From assembly GCA_025666215.1 (NCBI GenBank), contig CP102593.1, positions 372,001 to 436,000 of the forward strand: DNA of 64,000 nt, read 5' to 3'. The DNA is from Xanthomonas campestris pv. phormiicola (lineage in GTDB: Bacteria; Pseudomonadota; Gammaproteobacteria; Xanthomonadales; Xanthomonadaceae). Shown here piece by piece: positions 48,258 through 58,549 of the stretch (the first letter of the stretch is position 1; each line of letters begins with the position of its first letter). The notes below the pieces were generated by a model. That model had not been told where the DNA came from, searched no databases, and worked only from the letters and a program-made list of their open reading frames with translations. The position numbers were made by a program, and so were the translations under genes.

Positions 48258-50675
48258 ATGAGCCAGACCCACAGCCTGCCGGCCGCAGCCCCCCTCGACA
48301 CCGCCGATGTCGACCCCACGCCTGCCGCCGCCGCTGCCGCGCAGCCCGATGTGGCCGCCAGCGAGCCGAGCAACGACCAGCGCGCCGTGACCTGGATCGT
48401 CAAGGACGGCGGCAACCGCCGCATGGCCTTCGACCGCTCGCGCCTGCAGCGCACCCTGGACCGGATCCATGCCGAGTTCCCGCAGCTGGACGTGGCCGAC
48501 TACGAGCGCAAGGCGTTCGCCTTCGTCGAGAAGAAGGAAAGCCTGTCGGCCGACGAGATGGTCGACTACCTGATCCGCGAGGCCGAGTCGCGCGTGGACA
48601 TCGCCACCCCGGAGTGGGAGTACTTCGCCGCGCGCCTGTACCTGCACCGCCTGTACAAGCGTGCCAGCAAGAACCGTTTCTACGATGCCGGCGAGAAGTA
48701 CGGCTCCTACGTCGGCCTGCAGGAAAGCCTGGCCGACCGCGGCGTGTACTCGATCGACATCCTCAAGAACTACTCCAAGGACGAACTGGCCGAAGCCGGC
48801 CGGATGATCGACCCGGAGCGCGACAAGCTGTTCGCCTACAACGGCCTGTACCTGCTGGCCACGCGCTACCTGGCCACCGACAACTCGCGCAAGGTCTACG
48901 AACTGCCGCAGGAGCGCTGGCTGACCATCGCGCTGTACCTGATGCAGGACGAAAAGCCCCGTGAGCGGCGCATGCAGCTGGTCGGCGAGGCCTACTGGGC
49001 GCTGTCCAACCTGTACATGACCGTGGCCACGCCCACGCTGGCCAACGCCGGCAAGATCGGCGGGCAGCTGTCGAGCTGCTTCATCGACACCGTCGACGAC
49101 AGCCTGCAGGGCATCTACGACTCCAACACCGACGTGGCGCGCGTGTCCAAGCACGGCGGCGGCGTCGGCGCCTACCTGGGCTACGTGCGCTCGTCCGGCT
49201 CGGCGATCCGCGGGGTCAAGAACTCCAGCGGCGGCGTGGTGCCGTGGATCAAGCAGCTCAACAACACCGCGGTGTCGGTGGACCAGCTCGGCCAGCGCAA
49301 GGGCGCCATCGCCGTGTACCTGGACATCTGGCACCGCGACATCGAGGCGTTCCTGGACCTGCGCCTGAACAACGGCGACCAGCGCCTGCGCGCGCACGAC
49401 GTGTTCACCGCGGTGTGCGTGCCGGACATCTTCATGGAAGCGGTGGAGCGCCGCGGCGAGTGGTACCTGTTCGACCCGCACGAGGTGAAGGAGGTCAAGG
49501 GCTGGTACCTGCAGGACTTCTTCGACGAGAAGCGCGGCGAAGGCAGCTTCCGCGCCCGCTACGAGGAAGTGGTGGCCGACGAGCGCATCGGCCGCAAGGT
49601 GGTCAAGGCCATCGACATGCTCAAGCGGATCATGGTCAGCCAGCTGGAGACCGGCAACCCGTTCATGTTCTATCGCGACGAAGTCAATCGCATGAACCCG
49701 AACAAGCACCAGGGCATGGTCTATTCCAGCAACCTGTGCACCGAGATCCTGCAGAACATGAGCCCGACCCGGGTCATCCAGGAGATGATCAGCGGCGACC
49801 AGATCGTGACCACCAAGCAGGCCGGCGACTTCGTCGTGTGCAACCTGTCCTCGGTGAACCTGGGCCGCGCGGTCACCGCGCAGCCGGACCTGCTGTCGGC
49901 GGACGTGCTGGAGCGGCTGATCCGGGTGCAGGTGCGCATGCTCGACAACGTGATCGACCTCAACGACCTGCCGGTGCCGCAGGCCACCATCACCAACCAG
50001 AAGTACCGCGCGATCGGCCTGGGCACCTTCGGCTGGCACCATCTGCTGGCGCAGAAGGGCATCGAGTGGAACTCCAGGCAGGCCGAGGACTACTGCGACG
50101 AGCTGTACGAACGCATCAACTACCTGACCATCCAGGCGAGCCTGGCGCTGGCCAAGGAGAAGGGCGCGTACAAGGTGTTCAAGGGCAGCGACTGGCAGAA
50201 CGGCGAGTACTTCAGCAAGCGCGGCTACGACAGCGCGCAGTGGCAGGAACTGGCCGCGCAGGTCAGCATCAACGGCGTGCGCAACGCGTGGATGATCGCG
50301 GTGGCGCCGAACATGAGCACCGCCCAGATCGCCGGCTCCACCGCCTCGATCGACCCGATCTACAGCGCGTTCTACTACGAAGAGAAGAAGGACTTCCGCC
50401 GTCCGGTGGTGGCGCCGGGCCTGACCGTGGACACCTATCCGTACTACGAGAAGGGCGCCTACCGGGTCGACCAGTTCGCCAGCGTGCGCCAGAACGCGCG
50501 CCGCCAGCGCCACGTCGACCAGTCGATCAGCTTCAACTTCTACGTGCCTAGCACCATCCGCGCCAGCACCCTGCTCGACCTGCACATGACCGCGTGGAAG
50601 GAAGGCCTGAAGACCACCTACTACGTGCGCTCCAACGACATCGACATCAGCGAATGCGAGTGGTGCTCGAGCTGA
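48258..50675 (+). CDS. nrdA: Class Ia ribonucleoside-diphosphate reductase alpha subunit
   Basis: 805 residues. An N-terminal Ala/Pro-rich extension (1-40) precedes an ATP-cone-like domain (about 45-130). The barrel contains TPTLANAGK and QLSSCFIDT, SKHGGGVGAYLG, SSNLCTEI and the catalytic NxCxE-type region; the C-terminus ends ECEWCSS, the mobile redox CxxC. It reduces NDPs to dNDPs together with NrdB. GGAGACC precedes the start. Transcription is predicted to be under NrdR and B12 control, which makes sense if a B12-dependent reductase exists elsewhere in the genome. Confidence 0.92.
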   Translation: MSQTHSLPAAAPLDTADVDPTPAAAAAAQPDVAASEPSNDQRAVTWIVKDGGNRRMAFDRSRLQRTLDRIHAEFPQLDVADYERKAFAFVEKKESLSADEMVDYLIREAESRVDIATPEWEYFAARLYLHRLYKRASKNRFYDAGEKYGSYVGLQESLADRGVYSIDILKNYSKDELAEAGRMIDPERDKLFAYNGLYLLATRYLATDNSRKVYELPQERWLTIALYLMQDEKPRERRMQLVGEAYWALSNLYMTVATPTLANAGKIGGQLSSCFIDTVDDSLQGIYDSNTDVARVSKHGGGVGAYLGYVRSSGSAIRGVKNSSGGVVPWIKQLNNTAVSVDQLGQRKGAIAVYLDIWHRDIEAFLDLRLNNGDQRLRAHDVFTAVCVPDIFMEAVERRGEWYLFDPHEVKEVKGWYLQDFFDEKRGEGSFRARYEEVVADERIGRKVVKAIDMLKRIMVSQLETGNPFMFYRDEVNRMNPNKHQGMVYSSNLCTEILQNMSPTRVIQEMISGDQIVTTKQAGDFVVCNLSSVNLGRAVTAQPDLLSADVLERLIRVQVRMLDNVIDLNDLPVPQATITNQKYRAIGLGTFGWHHLLAQKGIEWNSRQAEDYCDELYERINYLTIQASLALAKEKGAYKVFKGSDWQNGEYFSKRGYDSAQWQELAAQVSINGVRNAWMIAVAPNMSTAQIAGSTASIDPIYSAFYYEEKKDFRRPVVAPGLTVDTYPYYEKGAYRVDQFASVRQNARRQRHVDQSISFNFYVPSTIRASTLLDLHMTAWKEGLKTTYYVRSNDIDISECEWCSS

Positions 50676-50801
50676 TCGCCACCCCGTAGCGGCGCCTGCG
50701 CGCGCATGGCTTCCCCCTGGGAACACCATGCGCGTGGTGCGCCGCTCCCGCATCGCCGCGCCGCCTGCCGGCGCGCTTCACCCCACTACCGAATCCCACC
50801 C

Positions 50802-51842
50802 ATGGCCATCGCGCTCGACCGCATCAAGATCCTCGAACCGATGCATCCCAACCGTTCCACCGGGATCATCAACGGCACCACCAGCGGCATCCTCAACTGG
50901 AACGACATCCCGTACCCGTCGTTCTATCGCGCGTACAAGGAGCTGTCGACCAACTTCTGGATCCCCGACGAGGTGGACATGAAGGGCGACGCCAAGCAGT
51001 ACGGCGAACTGTCGGCGCGCGAGAAGAACGCCTACGACTCGATCATCGGCCTGCTGGCCACGCTGGATTCGCCGCAGACGCGCTTCATCTACAACGTCGC
51101 CGAATACATCACCGACCCGGCCGCGCACGCCAACGCGGCGATCATCGGCCAGCAGGAAGTGATCCACAACGAGAGCTATTCCTACGTGCTGGCCTCCATC
51201 GCCGGGCTGGCCGACCAGAACCGCGTGTTCGAGATCGCGCGGACGCACCCGACCATCATCGCGCGCAACCAGCCGATCATGCAGGCCTACGACGACTTCA
51301 TGCGCGAGAAGACCGCAGAGACCCTGCTGCGTTCGCTGATCCAGTCCTCGATCCTGGAAGGCATCAACTTCTATTCCGGCTTCGCGTATTTCTACAACCT
51401 GGTGCGGCAGAACCGCATGACCGGCACCGGCAAGATCATCAGCTTCATCAACCGCGACGAGCTGGCGCACACCAAGTTCATCAGCGAGCTGATCCGCGCC
51501 ATCATCGGCGAGAACGCCGAGCTGCAGACCAACGAACTGACCGACTACGTGCACCAGGCGTTCGAGCACGCGATCCGGCTGGAGACCGAGTGGTCCGCCG
51601 AAGTGCTGGACGGCATCGAGGGCATCGACGTGGACGAGATGATCCAGTACGTGAAGTACCGCGCCAACAAGATGTCCGGCATGCTCGGCATCGAGAAGCT
51701 GTACACCGACGCCAGCGACAACGTGATGCCGTGGATCAAGGCCTACGCGGACAACTTCACCGAGACCAAGACCGACTTCTTCGAGATGCGCAACGCCAGC
51801 TACAAGAAGACCAACTCGGACAACGGCTTCGACGATCTGTGA
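50802..51842 (+). CDS. nrdB: Class Ia ribonucleoside-diphosphate reductase beta subunit
   Basis: 346 residues, ferritin-like di-iron protein. Ligands and radical site are all present: Asp in ATLDSPQ, Glu/His/Tyr in EVIHNESY (E, H at +3, radical Tyr at +7), Glu in ILEGINFYSGF, and Glu/His in RDELAHTKF. An intact radical Tyr argues for class Ia rather than Ic. It ends NSDNGFDDL, the C-terminal peptide that docks on NrdA. The start at 50802 (MAIALDRIK) is the family start; 126 bp separate it from nrdA. Confidence 0.92.
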   Translation: MAIALDRIKILEPMHPNRSTGIINGTTSGILNWNDIPYPSFYRAYKELSTNFWIPDEVDMKGDAKQYGELSAREKNAYDSIIGLLATLDSPQTRFIYNVAEYITDPAAHANAAIIGQQEVIHNESYSYVLASIAGLADQNRVFEIARTHPTIIARNQPIMQAYDDFMREKTAETLLRSLIQSSILEGINFYSGFAYFYNLVRQNRMTGTGKIISFINRDELAHTKFISELIRAIIGENAELQTNELTDYVHQAFEHAIRLETEWSAEVLDGIEGIDVDEMIQYVKYRANKMSGMLGIEKLYTDASDNVMPWIKAYADNFTETKTDFFEMRNASYKKTNSDNGFDDL

Positions 51843-51848
51843 GGGGCC

Positions 51849-51931
51849 GGGATTGGGGATTCGTGATTGGGGATTGGCAACAGCAAATCCCCGTGCTCTG
51901 ACGAATCCCCAATCCCCAATCCCCAATCCCC
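51849..51931. repeat. Inverted GGGATT repeat tract (locus b)
   Basis: Left arm 51849-51877 (GGGATTGGGGATTC units), right arm 51902-51931 (AATCCCC units x3), 24-nt loop. It lies between nrdB and the flavodoxin gene, ending 6 bp before the latter's ATG, so a strong hairpin forms just ahead of that start. Confidence 0.75.
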
Positions 51932-51936
51932 GCCTC

Positions 51937-52500
51937 ATGAACATCCTGCTCGCCTACGCTTCGCTCAGCGGCAATACCCGCGACGTCGCCCGCCGCGTGC
52001 ATGCGCAGTGTGAGGCGGCCGGGCATCAGGTGACCTGGATCCACACTGACCTGCAGACCCTGCACGGCGCGCTCGGCGATGCCGCGCGCGCGGCGGACTT
52101 CGACCTGCACCTGCTCGGCAGCTGGAGCGACAACGCCGGGCGTACCCCGGCGGAGATGAAGCGCTACATCGCCGAACTGGTCGAGGCGACCGGCAAGACG
52201 ATCGAGGTGGCGGCGTTCGGCACCGGCGAGACGCAGTGGGGGCTGGAGTACTACTGCGGCGCGGTCAAGCGCATCGCGCGTTTCTTCGGCAGCGCCTATC
52301 CCTTGCTGGAGATCGAGCAGATGCCGCACGGCGACCGCGACTACGCCGCGATCGACGCCTGGTGCGCGCAGGTGCTGGCGCTGCGCGCCGCGCGTGCGCT
52401 GCCGGCCGGGACCGCGCCCGTGGCGACCGCCGCCGAACCCGCGTTCGGCAGCGCGACCGGGTTCGCCTCGACGGCGTTGCCGCTGCACGGCAGCGGTTGA
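51937..52500 (+). CDS. Flavodoxin-domain protein of the nrd operon
   Basis: 187 residues. The N-terminal MNILLAYASLSGNTRDVARRV is the FMN phosphate-binding loop (SxSGNT); WSDNAGRTP and FGTGETQWGL form the flavin-contact loops. The last ~35 residues are Ala/Pro-rich and unstructured. Its place behind nrdAB suggests a role in maintaining or reactivating the NrdB di-iron-tyrosyl cofactor (YfaE/NrdI-like function), by inference. The start codon sits directly after the GGGATT hairpin, and no Shine-Dalgarno sequence is visible. Confidence 0.8.
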   Translation: MNILLAYASLSGNTRDVARRVHAQCEAAGHQVTWIHTDLQTLHGALGDAARAADFDLHLLGSWSDNAGRTPAEMKRYIAELVEATGKTIEVAAFGTGETQWGLEYYCGAVKRIARFFGSAYPLLEIEQMPHGDRDYAAIDAWCAQVLALRAARALPAGTAPVATAAEPAFGSATGFASTALPLHGSG

Positions 52501-52590
52501 CGCCGCATTGGTCCATTCGTTTTGCTGGCATCGCCGGCGTCGGGACATCCCGCGCCAGGCATCCTCCGACATCAGACAAGGTTCCGCACC

Positions 52591-52923
52591 ATGTTCACCA
52601 CCATCACCGTCGCCACCGCCGAACAGTTCGCCGACGCCATCGCCGCGCATCCGCGCGTGCTGGCCGATTTCAACAAGGACAACTGCCCCGGCTGCCGCAT
52701 GCTCGACAAGTCGCTGGAGCGCTTCGCCGAGAGCGACAGCGCGCAGGGCGTGACCTTGCTGAAGGTGAAGATGGAGGACGTGGGCGAGGACTTCTTCCGC
52801 GCCCGGGGCCTGCGCCAGACGCCGACGCTGATGCTGTTCCGCCAGGGCGAGGAAGTGGCGCGGGTGCCGGGTTTCGTACCGCCGGCGAAGATCGACGAAG
52901 CGGTACGCGCGCATCTGGGTTGA
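52591..52923 (+). CDS. Thioredoxin-like protein with CPGC active site
   Basis: 110 residues, thioredoxin fold: VLADFNKDNCPGCRMLDK with the CPGC redox pair near residues 33-36, cis-Pro in TPTLMLF, and GFVPPAKIDEAV. Downstream of nrdA-nrdB-flavodoxin on the same strand, so it probably supplies electrons to the reductase, as thioredoxins or NrdH do elsewhere. The active site CPGC differs from the CGPC of housekeeping thioredoxin. Confidence 0.85.
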   Translation: MFTTITVATAEQFADAIAAHPRVLADFNKDNCPGCRMLDKSLERFAESDSAQGVTLLKVKMEDVGEDFFRARGLRQTPTLMLFRQGEEVARVPGFVPPAKIDEAVRAHLG

Positions 52924-53123
52924 GCCGCTGCGGCGGGTGCCGCGGTTCGATCGCCAGTGTGTGCGTTCGCCCTGGTGTTCGACCGGAATCGTGCATGCGC
53001 GATCGCCTGGCTGAGGCCATCGCGAAGCAGCGCGTTTGCCGCTCATGCCATTGCCGCATTGAATTCTGCGCAGTTGCCGGTCTGCTCGTTGCGCCGCGCA
53101 GCATCCTTGTGGGAGCGACTTCA

Positions 53124-53222
53124 GGGCACCTCTAATAACCCCAAAAAACTCGACTAAAACGCTCGCAAGTCATTGATGCGCATAGTGCGAAATTTTTAGA
53201 ATCGAGGTTATTAGAGATGCCC
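53124..53222 (+). mobile_element. MITE-like element, copy C (99 bp)
   Basis: Nearly identical to copy A and in the same orientation; the right repeat has one change (GAGATGCCC). Its flanks are complete mirror images: GTGGGAGCGACTTCA on the left and TGAAGTCGCTCCCAC on the right, giving an uninterrupted inverted repeat of about 33 bp per arm. The surrounding 471-bp gap (52924-53394) holds no gene. Confidence 0.8.
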
Positions 53223-53329
53223 TGAAGTCGCTCCCACAGGCGACATTGACGGCAGAGCGCGGCAGCGCATGCCGAACAATGGTCGGACTTCCATGCCTGA
53301 CGACCTCCGCGGTACGCGGTACACGCTCG

Positions 53330-53371
53330 TCAACACGCTTGACCTCAACCACGCTTGAGGTCGTCCAATAA
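53330..53371 (+). promoter_or_regulatory. SoxR/MerR-type operator upstream of VOC gene
   Basis: CCTCAACCACGCTTGAGG at 53343-53360 matches the SoxR box CCTCAAGTTAACTTGAGG in both outer arms, directly after a TTGACC (-35, 53339-53344). A -10 hexamer 19 bp further (TCCAAT) is weak, as is usual for the long-spacer promoters that MerR proteins activate. A second related palindrome, TCAACACGCTTGA, overlaps it at 53330-53342. Confidence 0.6.
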
Positions 53372-53394
53372 AGGCTCCCGCACAAGGAGCCACC

Positions 53395-54063
53395 ATGCGC
53401 ATCACCCAACTGAGCCTGCCCGCCAGCGATCCTGCGGCGAGTACCGCCTTCTATCGCGACGTCCTGCAACTCCCGGTCGCGGCCACGCAGGTGCGCATCG
53501 GCTGGAGCCTGCTCGATCTGCTGCCCGCCGACGCCGAGGTCGGCAGTGTGCATCTGGCCTTCAACATCCCGTCTGCGCGCTTCGACGCCGCCTCCGCCTG
53601 GCTGTCCCGGCGCGTGCCGTTGTTGCGCGATCCGCTGGGCGAATCGCGCTTCGCGCTCGACGCGGCGTGGCAATCGCAGTCGGTGTATTTCGCCGGGCCC
53701 GATGGCGCGGTGCTGGAACTGATCGCGCGCAAGCCATTGCCGGCGCACGCTATCGCCGACGGCGCGTTCTCCGCGGCCGAGCTGCTGTGCATCAGCGAGA
53801 TCGGATTGCCCAGCGCGCAGGTGCCGGCGGTTGCCGCGGCAGCGCAGGACCGTATGGGGCTGCCGCCGTTCATGCCGGCATCCGATGTGTTCGCGCCGCT
53901 CGGCGATCACGAGGGCCTGTTGATCGTGGTCGATGGCCAGCGGCGCTGGTTCCCCGAGCAACGCCAGTTGCCGTTCGCGCACGGCGTGCGGGCGGTCGTC
54001 GAGGGCGTGCGCGGCGGGCAGGTGTTGCGCGACGCGGCGGGGTGGGACGTGGTGTCGCAGTGA
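53395..54063 (+). CDS. VOC-superfamily (glyoxalase/bleomycin-resistance-like) protein
   Basis: 222 residues. The first VOC module begins MRITQLSLPASDPAASTAFYRDVLQLPV and ends AVLELIARKPL near 120; the second, less regular module starts near LLCISEIGLPS. The metal ligand set (His/Glu) is incomplete: the usual first His is a Gln or Ser here, so the activity may be non-catalytic binding. AAGGAGCC precedes the start. The SoxR-like operator points to induction by redox-active drugs or oxidants. Confidence 0.8.
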   Translation: MRITQLSLPASDPAASTAFYRDVLQLPVAATQVRIGWSLLDLLPADAEVGSVHLAFNIPSARFDAASAWLSRRVPLLRDPLGESRFALDAAWQSQSVYFAGPDGAVLELIARKPLPAHAIADGAFSAAELLCISEIGLPSAQVPAVAAAAQDRMGLPPFMPASDVFAPLGDHEGLLIVVDGQRRWFPEQRQLPFAHGVRAVVEGVRGGQVLRDAAGWDVVSQ

Positions 54064-54116
54064 GCCTGTCCGCACGGGCTCCCACATCAGGTGGCGCGGC
54101 GCGCGCCGATCCGCGG

Positions 54117-55022
54117 CTACCCGCGCTTGCCCGCCGCATGCGCCTGCGCCAGCTGCCACAGGTGGCGCACCACCGGCAGCGCCTGCGCGGTGGCCGGCAG
54201 CGCCGCCAGCGCCAGCCGCGCCATCGGCACCCGGCCTTCGATGTCCAGGTAGCGCACGCCCGGCAGTTGCACCTGGGTGGTCGAGGCCGGCACCACCGAC
54301 ACGCCCAGTTCGGCGGCGACCAGGTTGACGATCGACGACATCTGCGGCGCTTCCTGCCTGATCTGCAGTTCGAAACCGGACTGGCGGCAGGCTTCCAGGA
54401 TCTCGTCGTACAGGCTGGTGCCGAAGCTGCGCGGGAACAGGATGAACGGTTCGCCGGCCAGCGCCGACAGCGGCGCGCGCCGGCGCCTGGCCAGGCGATG
54501 CGCGGCCGGCACCGCGATCTTCATCGGCTCGTCGGGAAATTTCAGCAGCTGCAGCTCGGGTGGGGTGACCACGCTGTAGCGGATGAAGGCCGCATCCAGG
54601 CGCCCCTGCACCAGCGCGGCGAGCAGGCCGGCGGTGTTGGTTTCCTCCAGCGCCAGTGCCACCGCCGGCCAGCCGCGGCGGAAGTTGCGCACCAGCGTCG
54701 GCACGATCGGGTTGAACGCGGCCGAGGCGGTGAAGCCCAGCCGCAGCACGCCGCTCTCGCCGCGCGCGGCGCGGCGGGCGGCATCGCCGGCGCGTTCCAG
54801 GTCGGCGAGCACGCGCCTGGCCTCGACCCGGAACGCGCGGCCGGCCTCGGTGAGGTCCGCGCCGCGCGGGGTGCGCACGAACAGCGGCGTGCCCAGTTCC
54901 TGTTCCAGCGCGCGGATCTGCTGGCTCAGCGGCGGCTGCTGGATGCCCAGCTGCGCCGCGGCGCGGGTGAAATGGCCGGCCTCGGCCACGGCCAGGAAAT
55001 AGCGCAGATGGCGCAGTTCCAT
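54117..55022 (-). CDS. LysR-family regulator divergent from an MFS gene
   Basis: 301 residues. wHTH in 1-60: MELRHLRYFLAVAEAGHFTRAAAQLGIQQPPLSQQIRALEQELG, the BenM/CatM-like subgroup start; effector domain with GESGVLRLGFTASAAF and ELGVSVVPAS. Divergent from the YnfM-like exporter with overlapping promoter DNA (CATATC-CAGAA-GATATG palindrome at about 55025-55041). It probably activates or represses that exporter. Confidence 0.87.
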   Translation of the reverse strand: MELRHLRYFLAVAEAGHFTRAAAQLGIQQPPLSQQIRALEQELGTPLFVRTPRGADLTEAGRAFRVEARRVLADLERAGDAARRAARGESGVLRLGFTASAAFNPIVPTLVRNFRRGWPAVALALEETNTAGLLAALVQGRLDAAFIRYSVVTPPELQLLKFPDEPMKIAVPAAHRLARRRRAPLSALAGEPFILFPRSFGTSLYDEILEACRQSGFELQIRQEAPQMSSIVNLVAAELGVSVVPASTTQVQLPGVRYLDIEGRVPMARLALAALPATAQALPVVRHLWQLAQAHAAGKRG

Positions 55023-55119
55023 GTCATATCCAGAAGATATGGAGAATGCCCAGATCATATATTGGACACCGGATCGACGCAGGCAAATACTGGCCGCCCT
55101 TGTTCGTTGCCGCGCCGTC

Positions 55120-56373
55120 GTGACCACTTCCAGCCAATGCCCGCCGCTACAGGCCGTGGCGGACGCGCCGCTGTTGCGCATCCGCCTGGCGCTGTTCCTG
55201 GCCGGTTTCGCCACCTTCTCGCTGCTGTACAGCGTGCAGCCGTTGCTGCCGGCATTCGCGCGCGAATTCGGGGTCGACGCGGCGACCAGTTCGCTGCCGC
55301 TGTCGCTGGCCACCGGCGGCCTGGCGATCGCGATCTTCTGCGCCGGCGCGGTGTCGGAGAACCTGGGCCGGCGCGGGCTGATGTTCGTGTCGATCGCGTT
55401 GGCGGCGCTGCTCAACCTGCTCGCCGCCTGCCTGCCGCACTGGGGCGCGCTGGTCGTGGTGCGCGCGCTGTCCGGCGTCGCCCTGGGCGGCGTGCCGGCG
55501 GTGGCGATGGTGTATCTGGCCGAGGAAGTGCCGGCGTCCAGGCTCGGCGCGGCCACCGGTCTGTACGTGGCCGGCAACGCGTTCGGCGGCATGGTCGGGC
55601 GCATCGGCATGAGCGTGCTCACCGATCATTTCGACTGGCGTACCGCACTGGCGGCGGTCTCCGCGATCGACCTGCTGGCCGCGGTCGGCTTCGTGCTGCT
55701 GCTGCCGCCCTCGCGGCATTTCGTGCGCCGCCGCGGCATCAACCTGCGTTTCCATCTGCAGGCCTGGGGCGGGCATCTGCGCGACCGCTGCCTGCTTTGG
55801 CTGTTCGCGATTCCGTTCCTGGCGATGGGCGTGTTCGTCAGCGTCTACAACTACGCCGGCTTCCGCCTGGGCGGGCCGGAATTCGGGCTCAGCCAGAGCC
55901 AGCTCGGGATGATCTTCAGCGCCTACGTGTTCGGCATCGTGTCCTCGTCGGTGGCCGGCGCCGCGTCGGACCGCTTCGGCCGCGGCCCGGTGGTGCTGGC
56001 CGGCATCGCGGTGGCGGCGCTGGGCGTGGCGCTGACCATCGCGCACGTGCTGGCGGTGGTCATCGCCGGCATCGTGCTGTTGACCATCGGCTTCTTCATC
56101 GCGCACTCGGCGGCCAGCGCCTGGGTCGGCCGCCTCGGCGGGCGCAACAAGGGCCATGCCGCGTCGCTGTACCTGCTGGCCTACTACAGCGGCGCCAGCC
56201 TGATCGGCTCGCTCAGCGGCGCGGCCTGGCAGCACGGCGGCTGGAATGCGCTGGCGGGCTGCTGCCTGCTGCTGCTGGGCATCGCGCTGTTCGCCGCGCA
56301 GGCGCTGCGCCGCGGCGCCGACGACAGCCGGCCGTACGGACGTTTCGGCCCGCATCCGCCGCGCGGCGAATAG
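55120..56373 (+). CDS. MFS transporter, YnfM-like
   Basis: 417 residues, twelve membrane helices. FLAGFATFSLLYSVQPLLPAF in helix 1, then ENLGRRGLMFVSI (loop 2-3 signature) and RALSGVALGGVPAVAM in helix 4-5; the central loop around residue 205 is basic. The GTG at 55120 is chosen because the open frame upstream (to 55021) runs through the operator region; no ribosome site is evident, so the start is uncertain. Probably exports a small molecule controlled by the divergent LysR protein. Confidence 0.82.
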   Translation: MTTSSQCPPLQAVADAPLLRIRLALFLAGFATFSLLYSVQPLLPAFAREFGVDAATSSLPLSLATGGLAIAIFCAGAVSENLGRRGLMFVSIALAALLNLLAACLPHWGALVVVRALSGVALGGVPAVAMVYLAEEVPASRLGAATGLYVAGNAFGGMVGRIGMSVLTDHFDWRTALAAVSAIDLLAAVGFVLLLPPSRHFVRRRGINLRFHLQAWGGHLRDRCLLWLFAIPFLAMGVFVSVYNYAGFRLGGPEFGLSQSQLGMIFSAYVFGIVSSSVAGAASDRFGRGPVVLAGIAVAALGVALTIAHVLAVVIAGIVLLTIGFFIAHSAASAWVGRLGGRNKGHAASLYLLAYYSGASLIGSLSGAAWQHGGWNALAGCCLLLLGIALFAAQALRRGADDSRPYGRFGPHPPRGE

Positions 56374-56374
56374 C

Positions 56375-56472
56375 GGATGGGGAATGGGGAGTGGGGAGTG
56401 GGGAATCGGTAGAACAGAGCAAAGGCGATTGCCCGTGTTTTCCGATTCCCGATTCCCATTTCCCCACTCCCG
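56375..56472. repeat. Inverted GGGA(A/G)T repeat tract (locus c)
   Basis: Left arm 56375-56409 (GGGGAATGGGGAGT units), right arm 56441-56472 (GATTCCCGATTCCC, TCCCCACTCCC). Fills the gap between the convergent MFS and protease genes; likely a bidirectional transcript end. Confidence 0.7.
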
Positions 56473-56486
56473 GCATCATCGGCGCG

Positions 56487-58445
<1,959 letters not shown>

Positions 58446-58549
58446 GTCTGTCTCTCTACGAGGAGGGTGATGGGGAGCGCCGGCCGCGCAGTGCGGCCGG
58501 CCTGCGGAAAACGGTGCGTGGATGTGCGGCCGGCGCGCCCGGCGCGGCA

